Source: JAPPHA01 sp965242975
GTDB taxonomy: Bacteria; Pseudomonadota; Alphaproteobacteria; Rhodobacterales; Rhodobacteraceae
Direction: 5' to 3'
NCBI GenBank assembly: GCA_965242975.1
Contig: CBDETS010000007.1
Coordinates: 1,612,001 to 1,676,000, forward strand
Length of the DNA: 64,000 nucleotides
Under the pieces are notes generated by a model, which was not told the origin of the DNA, did not search any database, and saw only the letters and a program-made list of their open reading frames with translations. The position numbers and the translations under genes are program-made. This document shows positions 30,896 to 40,696 of the stretch, in pieces (within the stretch, counting starts at the first letter, position 1; the number at the start of each line of letters is the position of its first letter).

Positions 30896-31765
30896 CTAGC
30901 AGTTCCGAAGTTCCGGATTGAAGGCGTCGTTCAGACCGTCGCCGACGAGGCTGACCGCGAACACGGTCAGGAAAATGGCCACGCCCGGAATTGTCACCGG
31001 CCACCAGGCGTCGAGGATGAAGTCGCGGTTGGCCCCGATCATGACGCCCCAGGACATCACGTTGGGATCGCCGAGGCCGAGGAATGAAAGGCCGCTTTCG
31101 AACAGTATCGCGATTCCAACCGTCAATGTGGCGGAGACGATGAGCGGCGGCAGCGCGTTCGGCAGGATGACACGCAGCATGATCCGGCCGTTCTTCGCGC
31201 CGATGGCGCGGGACGCGCGGACATATTCGAGTTCGCGAATGCGGAGGAATTCGGCCCGGGTGAGTCGCGCGGTCTGTGGCCAGAGCACGATGCCGATCGC
31301 AAGCGAAACGGTGAACAGAGACGGAGTGAAGAGGGTGACGAGCACCATTGCGAACAGCAGCGCCGGCAGGACCTGAAAGAACTCGGCCACCCGCATCAGC
31401 ACGTCGTCGATGATGCCGCCAAAGTATCCCGCGAGGGCACCGACGGTGACGCCAATGGACACCGAGAGCGCTGCCGAGGCCAACCCGACCGCGAGTGTCG
31501 GTGCGCCGCCCACCCGGAGGCCCGCGAATGTCGACCGGCCCAAGTAGTCCGTCCCCAGCAAAAGACCGTTCTTGCCCGGCGGACTGAACGGTGCCGAGAC
31601 GATCTCGAAGGGATCGGGCTGCATGATGATGCCACTGAGAATGAAACTGACGATCAGGCCGAGCAGCACCAACCCGAACACGGCCGGCTTGTTTTGCCGG
31701 AATACGATCCACGCTTCGCCTGATGGCGAAACAGCTTCGACAGCCTGTTCGACCGTATCGTTCAT
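30896..31765 (-). CDS. Peptide ABC transporter permease (DppC type)
   Basis: A 289-residue inner membrane permease with about six helices. The first helix is VFGLVLLGLIVSFILSGI. GTDYLGRSTFAGLRVG is the DppC N-terminal hallmark, and the EAA-like loop is EYVRASRAIGAKNGRIMLRV. The ATG at 31765 overlaps the DppB-type gene stop (ATGA). It forms a heterodimer channel with that protein. Confidence 0.94.
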   Translation of the reverse strand: MNDTVEQAVEAVSPSGEAWIVFRQNKPAVFGLVLLGLIVSFILSGIIMQPDPFEIVSAPFSPPGKNGLLLGTDYLGRSTFAGLRVGGAPTLAVGLASAALSVSIGVTVGALAGYFGGIIDDVLMRVAEFFQVLPALLFAMVLVTLFTPSLFTVSLAIGIVLWPQTARLTRAEFLRIRELEYVRASRAIGAKNGRIMLRVILPNALPPLIVSATLTVGIAILFESGLSFLGLGDPNVMSWGVMIGANRDFILDAWWPVTIPGVAIFLTVFAVSLVGDGLNDAFNPELRNC

Positions 31766-32745
31766 GCACGCCCCCCCGAGCGGACGCGTGGGTCCGCCAG
31801 GCGGTACCCGATATCGGTCAGAATATTGGCCGCGACGACCATTGCCGCGGCGATGATCAGGACACCCATCACCGTGGGATAGTCCCGCCTCAGGATGCTC
31901 TCGTATGCGAGCGTGCCCATCCCGGGCCAATTGAATACCGTTTCGATCAGCAAGGCTCCGGAAAACAGGTTCCCGAACTGCAGTCCCGCGACCGTCAGGA
32001 GCGGCAAGACCGCGTTGCGCAGCGCATGCCAGAAAACGACCTTCATTTCGCCCACGCCCTTCGCCCGTGCCGTGCGGACATAGTCCGCACCCAGAACCTC
32101 GATCATGGAAGCACGCGAGATTCGCGCATATTGTGCAAGAAAAATGGTGGACAGCGTCAACGCCGGCAAGGCGAGGTGATGCAGCACATCAAAAACGTAG
32201 ACAACGGGTCCGCCTTCGAAACGCGCGGATACGTATCCTTCGACAGGAAAAATCGGAATGATCGAGGCGAACAGGATGATGAGCATGATGCCGGTCCAGA
32301 ACACGGGCAGGGCATAACCGAAAAGAGAACAGACCGATACGAATGCCGAGAACGGGCCCCGCGGCTTGCGCGCGGCCAGGACGCCCATGATCGTGCCGAT
32401 GACGATTGAGAGCAGCTGAGCTGAAAGGACCAGCAGGATCGTGGGGCCGATGCGCGCGCCGATCAGTTGGGTCACGGGTGCATTGAAGAAGTGGGAGGTG
32501 CCGAGATCCAGCATCACGGCGTTGCCCAGGTAAATCCCGAGTTGGGTGAGCACCGGTTCGTCGAGGCCGTAGTCGTCCCGAATCCGGCTCATGATATCTT
32601 CGGTTGCCCCTCCCATCTCCCCGGCAATGACCTCGGCCGGGTCGCCGGGCGCCAGGTGGATCAACAGGAAATTGACCACGACGACGCCGAGAACGAGGAT
32701 CAGCCCGTAGAGGAGTCGCATCGTCATAAAGCGTATCGTGTCCAT
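31762..32745 (-). CDS. Peptide ABC transporter permease (DppB type)
   Basis: A 327-residue permease. The start RFMTMRLLYGLILVLGVV and LIHLAPGDPAE are typical of DppB, and the coupling loop is DYVRTARAKGVGEMKVVFW. The C-terminal FNWPGMGTLAYESILRRDYP is also a DppB hallmark. The ATG at 32745 is preferred over a frame start ten codons earlier because it fits the family N-terminus. It lies 53 bp after the substrate-binding protein gene. Confidence 0.94.
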   Translation of the reverse strand: MDTIRFMTMRLLYGLILVLGVVVVNFLLIHLAPGDPAEVIAGEMGGATEDIMSRIRDDYGLDEPVLTQLGIYLGNAVMLDLGTSHFFNAPVTQLIGARIGPTILLVLSAQLLSIVIGTIMGVLAARKPRGPFSAFVSVCSLFGYALPVFWTGIMLIILFASIIPIFPVEGYVSARFEGGPVVYVFDVLHHLALPALTLSTIFLAQYARISRASMIEVLGADYVRTARAKGVGEMKVVFWHALRNAVLPLLTVAGLQFGNLFSGALLIETVFNWPGMGTLAYESILRRDYPTVMGVLIIAAAMVVAANILTDIGYRLADPRVRSGGRA

Positions 32746-32798
32746 GCACGCTCCGGGTTCGTGCGCGCCCGCCAATCAAACCGGAGGGCGCGGACGCG

Positions 32799-34379
32799 TC
32801 ACTGAAAGGCCAGATCGTCCATCGATTGCATCGGTCCCCAGATGCCGAGCGGCGGGTTGACCATGCTCTTCCTGAAGGCCGAGTAGAACGGAAGCGAGTT
32901 GAGCCAGTAGACAGGCAAATCCCTGGCCACCTCGTGCTGGAACTCGCTGTAGAGCGCCCAGCGCCTTGCGAGGTCGATTTCCTTTCCCGCGGCCTCCAGC
33001 AGTTCGTCCACCCTGGGGTTCGAATACTGCTGCGTGTTCGACCAGATCACGCCGTCAAGAATGTTCGACGACAGGTATGTCCGGTGCACGCCGATCACCG
33101 GGTCGCCCCAGTTGAAAAGCACGTCCATCGTCAGATCGAAATCATGTGTCGAAACACGAGCCGCCCAAGTGGCGAAATCGGGCGACGAGCGCAGATCGAT
33201 CCCGATACCCACCTTCCTGAGTTGCGATTTCATGTACTCCGCCGACGTCTTGAGCTGTTCGGGCAAAAACGGCGGATAGTCGATCGTCAACCTGAAGCGC
33301 GTGCCGCCGCCGTCCGGCGCGAGTCCGGCTTCATCGAGCAGCGCGTTGGACTTCTCGAGGTCGAGATCATACGCCTCGATGGTGTCATCGAAGAAGGGGC
33401 TCGGCTCGATGATCGGACCCCTTTGTATGGTCGACGTGCCGCGGTGCAGCACGTTGACGATGAAGTCCCGGTCGATCGCATATGCAACGGCCTGCCGCAC
33501 CCGTACGTCGTTCAGCGGTTCCTTCGCGGTGTTGAAGGCGAGCCAGACGATCGGTCCGACCGCTTCGTAGCCGGTCCTGGTGACAACGAGGTGCTCCGCT
33601 TCTTCGAGCGCCCTGATTTCGCGGCTCTCGCCAACGAAGGGATACATGTCCGCATCGCCGTTTTTCATCGCAATGACGATCGCGCTGCTATCCCTGATGC
33701 GGCGGATCACGATGCCATCGAGATAGGGGAGGCCCTCGATGAAGAAGTCGTCGAACCGCTCCAGCACGATGTCTCCGCCCGGTTCCCACGACACGAATCT
33801 GAACGGACCCGACCCGATGGGAGAAGCATTGGCCGGGTGGTTCCTGATGTCCTGGCCATCGCCAAAGACGTGTTTCGGAATGATCGGGCACAGGGGGCCG
33901 GAGAGTGCCAGCATGATCGCGGGATGGGGCTGTCTGAGCCTGATCACGGCCGTGTGTGAATCGGGCGTCTCGACCGCCGTGACCGGCGCATACATCGACG
34001 TGAACGGGTGGTTGTCCCGAATCGTCTCGATCGAGAAGGCCACATCCTCGGAGGTGACCGGCGTGCCGTCGTGGAAGACCGCGTTGTCGACAAGGTTCAG
34101 CGTCACGGACAGGCCGTCTTCCGCGATGTCCCAACTCCTGGCCAGGTATGGTTGCGGATTCCACTGTGCGTCGTACTTCAACGGCGAAGCAAAGAGCTGG
34201 GTTCCAGGAATTGCCGTTGCGGCCCCAGACTGCACGGCCGGGTTCAGGTGGCGTGGACTGCTCGTTCCGGCAATCACCATCGTGCCGCCCGGCGCCTGGG
34301 CAATGGCCTGAACCGGGGACGCCGCGGCCGTGGCAATGATTGCGGCACCTCCCAACAGGCGCCTGAGCGAAATGTTCAT
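32799..34379 (-). CDS. Peptide ABC transporter substrate-binding protein (family 5)
   Basis: A 526-residue periplasmic binding protein with signal peptide RRLLGGAAIIATAAASPVQA. SBP_bac_5 features include LARSWDIAEDGLSVTLNL with NAVFHDGTPVTSEDVAFS, and VRQAVAYAIDRDFIVN. Ligand is probably a peptide or an opine-like compound, but family 5 is broad. The ATG at 34379 is set by the signal peptide; the open frame further upstream is autotransporter relic. First gene of the operon. Confidence 0.93.
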   Translation of the reverse strand: MNISLRRLLGGAAIIATAAASPVQAIAQAPGGTMVIAGTSSPRHLNPAVQSGAATAIPGTQLFASPLKYDAQWNPQPYLARSWDIAEDGLSVTLNLVDNAVFHDGTPVTSEDVAFSIETIRDNHPFTSMYAPVTAVETPDSHTAVIRLRQPHPAIMLALSGPLCPIIPKHVFGDGQDIRNHPANASPIGSGPFRFVSWEPGGDIVLERFDDFFIEGLPYLDGIVIRRIRDSSAIVIAMKNGDADMYPFVGESREIRALEEAEHLVVTRTGYEAVGPIVWLAFNTAKEPLNDVRVRQAVAYAIDRDFIVNVLHRGTSTIQRGPIIEPSPFFDDTIEAYDLDLEKSNALLDEAGLAPDGGGTRFRLTIDYPPFLPEQLKTSAEYMKSQLRKVGIGIDLRSSPDFATWAARVSTHDFDLTMDVLFNWGDPVIGVHRTYLSSNILDGVIWSNTQQYSNPRVDELLEAAGKEIDLARRWALYSEFQHEVARDLPVYWLNSLPFYSAFRKSMVNPPLGIWGPMQSMDDLAFQ

Positions 34380-34484
34380 GATGACTAACCGGGGTGCAGG
34401 CCGTACGATTTGCGCGATACCACCACCGAGGGCCCTTGAGCAAGGCGGTTGGGTATGGTGCACGCGGCTGCCGTGAGACCGGGC

Positions 34485-34720
34485 TAACAAGCGTGCCCGG
34501 AAGCCGAGCCCGATGTTGCGTCGGGGCCGTGCGTCGCCGCCCGTGCTTTCGCTCTGCCGGGCCTCGAAGGAGAGCTCCAGCGCGCCGGATTCGGCAGAAA
34601 CCGGCCGGCGCTCGAGGCGCCGGCCCAGGCTGCAGTCGCACCAGTTGTCCAGCAGGCCGAGGACCGCGTCCGGCGTTAAGGTGAAGCGGCCGCCGAAGAC
34701 GGAGAAGCCGTAGCCGAATT
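34485..34720 (-). pseudogene. Autotransporter beta-barrel C-terminus (relic, right copy)
   Basis: Read on the minus strand: FGYGFSVFGGRFTLTPDAVL, GLLDNWCDCSLGRRLER, ALELSFEARQSESTGGDA and a terminal NIGLGFRARL. The alternating pattern and the tail resemble the last strands of an autotransporter barrel (YGxxxFGGRFTxxP). It runs open into the substrate-binding protein frame without its own stop, and is separated from the N-terminal relic by about 230 bp of unclear sequence. The passenger core and most barrel strands are missing. Confidence 0.55.
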
Positions 34721-34950
34721 TCACGCCCGGCCGGCAGGCCTTCAGGTTGCCGTCCCCCGATCCCGCAGACCCGTTTTCGTTGACCGCGAGATCGCGATCC
34801 ACCGCCCCGTTCGTCCCCGCCTTCTTCGGCGTCACCGTACCGGGTTTCCGTGCGAAACCGTGCGCGCCCGCACCGCCGGCCATCACGCTCCCGCTCATGT
34901 CGATGAACATGGCGCCGGCGCCCCCGTGGTCAAGGCGAGTCCCCGCAGAT

Positions 34951-35712
34951 TCAACAGCACAACGCGTGCACCTTCAATTCGACGGGCGCAAATCCCGTGG
35001 GCGCCGTCGGCCGAGGTCTCGATCGAAATACGCCACCGATGTCCACAGAGAGCGGTCCGACCGGGCCAGAACTCGGATGGTGGTTCCGCAGGAATATTCC
35101 GTGTGAGCCGTTGTCGCGGGTGGCGATGCTGCCACCCCTCAGGACGACGCCGAGTCGTCCGGATGCGATCGACTCGCCCCGGATGGCGTGCGCGTCTGCG
35201 CCTTCGCCCGACCGGTTCGTTCTTGTGCCCGTAGAGAGCACGCGGAGGGAAACGTCGCCCCTGCTGCCCGTGTGCGGCGCCAGGATGCCGAGGGAGAGCT
35301 TCCCACCGGTCGTGATCGTGTCCACGCGGAATTCGGTCCTGAAGGTCCCCGCACCCGATTGCTGGCCGGAAATGCCGTGCTCCTGGACCTCTGTCGTCGT
35401 GATGGTGATGCCGGGAGGGCCTACCTCGATGTCGTCGGTCGAGGTGGCCTGCTCGGAACATTCGATTCTCTGGCCGGCCACAAGCGTGTTGCCGCACGCG
35501 GGCATCGACTGCGCCTGGGCGTGGGCCGAAAACGCCAGGAAATTGACCGAGGTCACAACCGCCAGGGCCGGCAAAAGCGAAACAGGCATCCCCGTCTCCG
35601 TCCGGCCTGCCTCGGCGGCGTCCGGTCGTCGGTTGCCGCCGGAGGCGCCACCGAAAATCCGCTCGGGTCTGCCAACCGCCAACCACCATGCATGTGAGTC
35701 CCGAAATCGCAT
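34951..35712 (-). pseudogene. Autotransporter N-terminus (relic, right copy)
   Basis: About 250 residues starting MRFRDSHAWWLAVG, with a signal-like stretch SLLPALAVVTSVNFLAFSA and then NTLVAGQRIECSEQATSTDD. Further on are GITITTTEVQEHGISGQQSG and LRGGSIATRDNGSHGIFLRN. These match the left copy at 25803 block by block. The frame ends at 34951 where a passenger would normally continue for hundreds of residues, so the gene is truncated by internal deletion. It lies downstream of the LuxR regulator in the same orientation. Confidence 0.7.
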
Positions 35713-36081
35713 GCGCCACCCCTTGGCCGGGCCGGGCAACCTGGAACGCAACTGCCGGGCCGGACATCGTGCCGGACACCGGGTTTCCGACTTCACCCGA
35801 CCCCGTGCGACTGACTGATGCACATCTCGGGAAACAGAGACAATTGAGAAAGAAGACAAAAATAATCAGTAATAACAGGTCATCAAAACCTACGATGAAT
35901 CGGAACCTCGACTCCACGATCTCGGCCTGGCACCTGCCGACTTGTGCCGGCAAACCTGCACACGAGCGCATGCAACCCTTCCGAAACCGTGGTCGTCCGT
36001 ATCTGCGGCCCGGTCCCCGGCACGGCGGGTCGATGCTGGCGTCGGCGTGCTCCGACGCCAACTTCTGCACGCCGCCGCCAC
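35713..36081 (-). repeat. LuxR-autotransporter spacer, duplicated at 25429-25802
   Basis: No gene. The part next to the LuxR stop is the reverse-complement counterpart of the left spacer. An AT-rich tract at about 35840-35890 (AAAAATAATCAGTAATAACA) is a likely promoter region for the autotransporter, but no definite -35/-10 pair was assigned. Confidence 0.6.
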
Positions 36082-38868
36082 TCAGGAATCGCCGGTAACC
36101 AGGCCAATCTCACGTGCACGCCGCAGCGCCTCGGCCCGATTGCGCGCGCCGAGCTTGGCGAACAGGTTGCGCAGATGGAAGCGCACGGTGTGTGCGCTCA
36201 GGCCCAGCTCTGCCGCAATCTCCTTGTCCCGGCGTCCATCCAGTCGCTCGAGGACCTGGCGCTCGCGCGCGCTCAGCGCGCGCAGCCGTGGAAAATTCGC
36301 GCTCTCCATCGCCGCCAGCAGCGTACGTGCATCATTCTCGGCAACTTGGCCGGCAGGCGTCGCGAGACAGGCGGCGAGGATTTTGGCGCAGTCGGCACGC
36401 TCGCGGACCAATGGTCCCGCGTAGGGCGTTTCGGCAAAGGCACTGAGATACTTTTCCACGTGAACGGCCGCCGCCGCTCCGTCGCCTGCGCGCCGTTCCA
36501 GAACCGCCGAAAGCGCGAGCGCACGCATCTGCGTGCGTTTCAGCCCCCGTGCCGCCGCCACCGCCCGCAGCTCGCCGGCGAAGCCGCGGGCCTCCTTGAA
36601 GCGCCCGCGCCCGATCGCGACGCGCAGGTAAGCCGAGGACAGCGCCTCCATCTCCCGCCAGGTCTGGCCGACGAGATCCAGGCATCCGGCCGGGTCTGCA
36701 GGCAGACCGGCCGCCGTCCAGGCCCGCTCGGCGTCACCGACTTTTCCGGCGGTTGCCAGCAGGGAAACCCGGAGCGCCGACACGTACCGCACCAGCGCTG
36801 GCAGCCGGGCACGCCGAACATATTCCAGCATTTCCTCAGCTCCCTCCTGCGCGGATTCGACCCCCTCGTTGCGAAGCCTTGCCTCCAGGACGGTGCCGCT
36901 CGCCGCCGCATAGGACTGGATGGACGTGTTGCCCCGCATCAGCGCCTCCGGAACGCGGTCCAGCTCCGCGCCCGCCCTGACGCGACCGCATTCCTCCGCC
37001 AGTTCGTGTATCAATGCGCTGCACACGGCGGCCGGTTCGTGGTCCAGAACATAACGATCCCTGGCGACCCGCTCGGCGCGGCGGTAGAGCGCGGACGCAT
37101 CCCCGACCTGGCCCTGCGCCATCGCGACCTGCCCTTCCTGAACATCGACGTACATCGACATGTAGCGGCTCCGGCCCAAGCACCGCCGCGCCCGCGCGGC
37201 ACGGTCGAGCGCATCCCCGAAACAAGCCGTCATGTTGCTCGCAATGCACAGGGCGTATTCGAGGATCCCACGGGTCAGGACATCCACGTGCGGCGAATCT
37301 GCAAGCCGCGCAACTTCGGCCCGATGCGGACGGACCATCGCCGAGTCCACGCGCTCGCTGCCATAAAGCGCGATGGTGCCGCGAACGAGGCAGTTCTCCA
37401 CCGCCAGGTCGATCGCCGCATCGCCGCCATTGTCGATCGGATCGTCGAGGGTCCCGGCCAGCGCGCGGTATCTCCGCCTGGCCTCGTCCATCCGCCCCGA
37501 CAGGATCGACGACATGCACCGCACCAGCGCAAGCCGCGGGCGCGCCGCGACAGCATCCCCGGTGAGCAGCCGGTCGGCAGCCTGCAGCTGGATCACCCCG
37601 TCGCGGTGGTACAGGCGCACTCCGCCAGCCTCCTCCAGGAGATCGCCCGCAAGTGCCGGCGCCCCGGCTTCGACCGCATGGCGCATCGCGATCACCGTCT
37701 GGCCCCGCCGCCCGAGCGCGCCGGCAATCCGCCGATGAATGGACCGGAACCGCGCCGGCGTCTCGCGGAAACGCCGCCGGGCGCAATGTTCCCGTACCAG
37801 CGGGTGAAGCCGCCAAACCTCCATTGCGCCGTCGTGCACCTGTTCAAGCAGCCCGGCCAGGATTGGCATCGTGTCGATCCGGCGAAGTGAATCGCCGCGT
37901 TCCAGCACTTCGTCGAGCAGCGTGGCGTCCAGCCATTCGAACAGGCCGATATCGAGCAGGAACTCCCGGTCCTCCGTCCCAAGGTCCGCGAACAGCCGCG
38001 ACTCCACCCAGTTTTCCGCGAGCTTTCGCGTGCGGCGCCCGTCATCGTGCCCGCCCCGGTCCAATTCGTTCCGGGCAAGCCTGAGCGCAAACGGCCAGCC
38101 GGCCGAATCCGCCATCACGTCGTTCAGCCGGTGTGAGGACAGCCTGCCGCCGAACATGTCCGCCACCTCCGCGCTGGTAAAGCGCAGGTCGTCCGCCGAC
38201 AGGACTTCGCCATGGCCGTCGAGCACGGTGCCGGCGACGTTCACGCCGGCGGGAAGCTCGCGGCCGGAAAACGCCAGGTGAAGGTTCATCGGGCCGCGCC
38301 GCAGGATGAACTCGAGCAGGGCGGCCGAATCCGGGTTCCGGAGCCGTTCCAGTTCGTCGAACACCAGTACGAACGGCCCATCTTGGGACTCGATTTCTCC
38401 GAACGCAAGCGCCGTGTGGGCCCAGTCCTCACTGCCCGGCTGTCCCTGACCCGAAATCCCGAAGTCCTGCACATCCTGCGTCGCGGTGCCGGCGGCGATC
38501 CGGCACGCGCAGGCGACATAGGTGTCGAGAACTGCGGGCTCGTCCTGCTCGTCTACCGAAACCCACGCGACGGGAATCTTGTCAGCGCGCGCCCGGCGGC
38601 AGCATTCGGCAAGCAGGGTCGTCTTGCCAAACCCGGCCGGCGCTGCCAGCACCGTCAGGCGCCGCCGGGTCGGCAGGGCCCGGTCCACCAACATGGCGCG
38701 GTCGAAATACCCCGCAATCCGCTCGGGGATGGCGATCTTCTGCCGCAACAGCCAGCGGGCCGCGCGCGCGCTTCCACCTCCGGTCGTGCCCGTGCCGGTC
38801 ATCGGCTGCGCGGCTCCCGGATTTGCACCCCGCCGCAAATCGGATCGCTGTTCATGGACATGCGGCAT
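36082..38868 (-). CDS. Large ATP-binding LuxR-family regulator (MalT-like)
   Basis: About 928 residues. The N-terminal STAND/NACHT-like ATPase has RQKIAIPERIAGYFDRAMLV, Walker A APAGFGKTTLLAECC and Walker B FVLVFDELE. A long helical TPR-like middle follows. The C-terminal LuxR HTH is LSARERQVLERLDGRRDKEI followed by AAELGLSAHTVRFHLRNLF. Such proteins respond to a small-molecule ligand and activate transcription. The start is uncertain: ATG at 38868 or 38802, neither with a strong ribosome site. It reads toward the right autotransporter relic, its probable target. Confidence 0.88.
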   Translation of the reverse strand: MPHVHEQRSDLRRGANPGAAQPMTGTGTTGGGSARAARWLLRQKIAIPERIAGYFDRAMLVDRALPTRRRLTVLAAPAGFGKTTLLAECCRRARADKIPVAWVSVDEQDEPAVLDTYVACACRIAAGTATQDVQDFGISGQGQPGSEDWAHTALAFGEIESQDGPFVLVFDELERLRNPDSAALLEFILRRGPMNLHLAFSGRELPAGVNVAGTVLDGHGEVLSADDLRFTSAEVADMFGGRLSSHRLNDVMADSAGWPFALRLARNELDRGGHDDGRRTRKLAENWVESRLFADLGTEDREFLLDIGLFEWLDATLLDEVLERGDSLRRIDTMPILAGLLEQVHDGAMEVWRLHPLVREHCARRRFRETPARFRSIHRRIAGALGRRGQTVIAMRHAVEAGAPALAGDLLEEAGGVRLYHRDGVIQLQAADRLLTGDAVAARPRLALVRCMSSILSGRMDEARRRYRALAGTLDDPIDNGGDAAIDLAVENCLVRGTIALYGSERVDSAMVRPHRAEVARLADSPHVDVLTRGILEYALCIASNMTACFGDALDRAARARRCLGRSRYMSMYVDVQEGQVAMAQGQVGDASALYRRAERVARDRYVLDHEPAAVCSALIHELAEECGRVRAGAELDRVPEALMRGNTSIQSYAAASGTVLEARLRNEGVESAQEGAEEMLEYVRRARLPALVRYVSALRVSLLATAGKVGDAERAWTAAGLPADPAGCLDLVGQTWREMEALSSAYLRVAIGRGRFKEARGFAGELRAVAAARGLKRTQMRALALSAVLERRAGDGAAAAVHVEKYLSAFAETPYAGPLVRERADCAKILAACLATPAGQVAENDARTLLAAMESANFPRLRALSARERQVLERLDGRRDKEIAAELGLSAHTVRFHLRNLFAKLGARNRAEALRRAREIGLVTGDS

Positions 38869-39197
38869 GCGTACCGCTTGGGCGGTCAAATTGCAGCCGG
38901 AAAAATGTGCAGGGCGAAGGGCGCGGCAAAAACCTGCAGAAACGAGTCTCCCCAACCTACACGTTTCGTGTTTCGTCCCGGTGAACGCGCCAATTCGCGC
39001 CCGTGCGGACTCTTCCCGTCCTCCGGTCCTGGCCTCCCCAGGCCCATTCGCGCGCCGTTGCATCCGCCACCCTTTTTTCGCTTTGCGCATTGGACTGGCC
39101 AGTGGAGGCCCGGGAGGGAAAAACACTTGGTTCCGGCGGCCGTCAAACCCGTGACTCTCTTCCTGGTTGTCGCGCTTCAGGATTGCCCGGCAGAAAA
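38869..39197. other. Gap upstream of the LuxR regulator
   Basis: About 330 bp between the regulator start and the IS66 target repeat. The regulator frame stays open to 39126 but the extension is not conserved. No other gene is seen. Confidence 0.5.
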
Positions 39198-39205
39198 GAA
39201 TCTTC
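39198..39205. repeat. Left 8-bp target duplication of the IS66 element
   Basis: GAATCTTC directly flanks the left inverted repeat and is repeated exactly at 41466-41473. Confidence 0.95.
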
Positions 39206-39219
39206 GTAACTACTCACCC
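39206..39219. repeat. IS66 left terminal inverted repeat
   Basis: GTAACTACTCACCC, exact reverse complement of 41452-41465. Confidence 0.93.
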
Positions 39220-39247
39220 GTTCACGATTGAGATCGGGATTCTGTGT

Positions 39248-40696
39248 TTACTTGACCATCTCTGCGGCCCGTCCTGCGAGCGCGATCTGGATGGCGACGA
39301 GTGGATTGTAACCCATCGCAGCCATTGATTGCAGGTAGCTTGAGATTCGGCACCAGTACTCGGCATAGATGCGGGTTCGGAAGCATCCGGAGACCTTCAT
39401 CTTGACCTTTGCCATCCTGAGGCCCCTTTCTCCCGCATTGTTCGTAAAGCTGACATCGGGGTCGTGTATGAAGCGCAGCACGGCGTCTTCGTGTTTCTTG
39501 AGCCGCTCGTGCAGGTTGTGTGCATCGGACTTTGCGATGCGTCCGCGCTGGCCTTTCTTGCGCTTGGGGATTTCGGGCAGTTCCCCGGCTCCCCGTGTGA
39601 GGATGGTTCGGTATCGCTTGCGGATGGCGCGGTATTCGGCCTCGCTCAGGGTCCTGGTTTCGCTTGTGTTGACCCTGTGGCAGGCCTCGCACAGCAGTTT
39701 CTTCATCAGGCGTGCCCAGCGGTAACCGTTGGACTCGATAATGAAAGCCAGTTCACGCAGCAAGTGAGCGCCACAGAGGCCGTGCCTGCATTTGTCGTAG
39801 GAGAAGTATGACGCCCAGCAGTCGTGGATCAGTGTGCCGGTGAATCTGGGAATGATGCCGATGTCATCGATCGCTTCCGCCCCGCGCTTTCGATGCAGGA
39901 ACTTCAGGGTCAGCGATCCGTCGGTGATGATATGCAGCCAGTGGTTCTTCCCATCGACCCGCATGCCGGTTTCGTCGGCATGCAGGGCCGGGCGCGTCAG
40001 CAGGCGCTCGATGGCGGCCTGTTCCCACGCCTCAAGCGCATCATGGAGGCGCCGGATGTAATTGAGGCAGGTGGCTTCGGATATCTTGAGGCCGGAGATC
40101 GCCTGCACCAGCGCGACAGTGCGCCGCAGCGAGAGCATGTGGGCGACCAGCAGGTTGATGATGAAGGCCATGAAGCCGATGCCGTATTGCCGCGGCCCCG
40201 GCATGGTGTCGGGGAACTGTCCCCGGGTTCGGGCCCGGCACTCGGGGCAGTCCTTGATCTCGGCATCGACCTTGTGCTCGACGACCTCGAAGATGATATC
40301 GAAGCTGATGCGCCGTTCGTGTGCCGTGGGCGTGACGCCGGACAGATCGGCGCCGCAGGCTTCGCAGGTCTCGACGGTGATCGTCTCCCTGGTGGTGACT
40401 TTCCGGAGATTGGCTCCGGTCTCATGGCCTGGTTCCTTCGCGTTGGCTCTGCGCCTGGAACGCGCTGCGGTCTCGTCCTTGTCATCCATCTGCGATGGAG
40501 GGATGCCGGAGTTCCGGCTGGTTTTCGGGGTGGTCCTTTCCAGCAGGATGGAGATCAGGATGCTCAGCAGGGTCATCAGGACCCGGATCACGGCGTCGAC
40601 TTCGCCGGACAGCTTGCTGGCCGCACGCAGAGCCTCGACGTCGGCCCGCGCGGCCTCGAACTCGTCGCGCAGCGACTTCCCGTTCACCGTCGCCAT
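39248..40696 (-). CDS. IS66-family transposase
   Basis: A 482-residue DDE transposase. An N-terminal helical region with LLSILISILLERTTPKTSRN is followed by the zinc-binding part (CEACGADLSG, then CPECRARTRGQ). The catalytic triad fits LHADETGMRVDGK, LIHDCWASYF and NNAGERGLRMAKVKMKVSGC. The ATG at 40696 lies inside the end of the methylase gene (13-bp overlap), so its translation is probably coupled to the methylase. Length is normal for the family. Confidence 0.94.
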   Translation of the reverse strand: MATVNGKSLRDEFEAARADVEALRAASKLSGEVDAVIRVLMTLLSILISILLERTTPKTSRNSGIPPSQMDDKDETAARSRRRANAKEPGHETGANLRKVTTRETITVETCEACGADLSGVTPTAHERRISFDIIFEVVEHKVDAEIKDCPECRARTRGQFPDTMPGPRQYGIGFMAFIINLLVAHMLSLRRTVALVQAISGLKISEATCLNYIRRLHDALEAWEQAAIERLLTRPALHADETGMRVDGKNHWLHIITDGSLTLKFLHRKRGAEAIDDIGIIPRFTGTLIHDCWASYFSYDKCRHGLCGAHLLRELAFIIESNGYRWARLMKKLLCEACHRVNTSETRTLSEAEYRAIRKRYRTILTRGAGELPEIPKRKKGQRGRIAKSDAHNLHERLKKHEDAVLRFIHDPDVSFTNNAGERGLRMAKVKMKVSGCFRTRIYAEYWCRISSYLQSMAAMGYNPLVAIQIALAGRAAEMVK

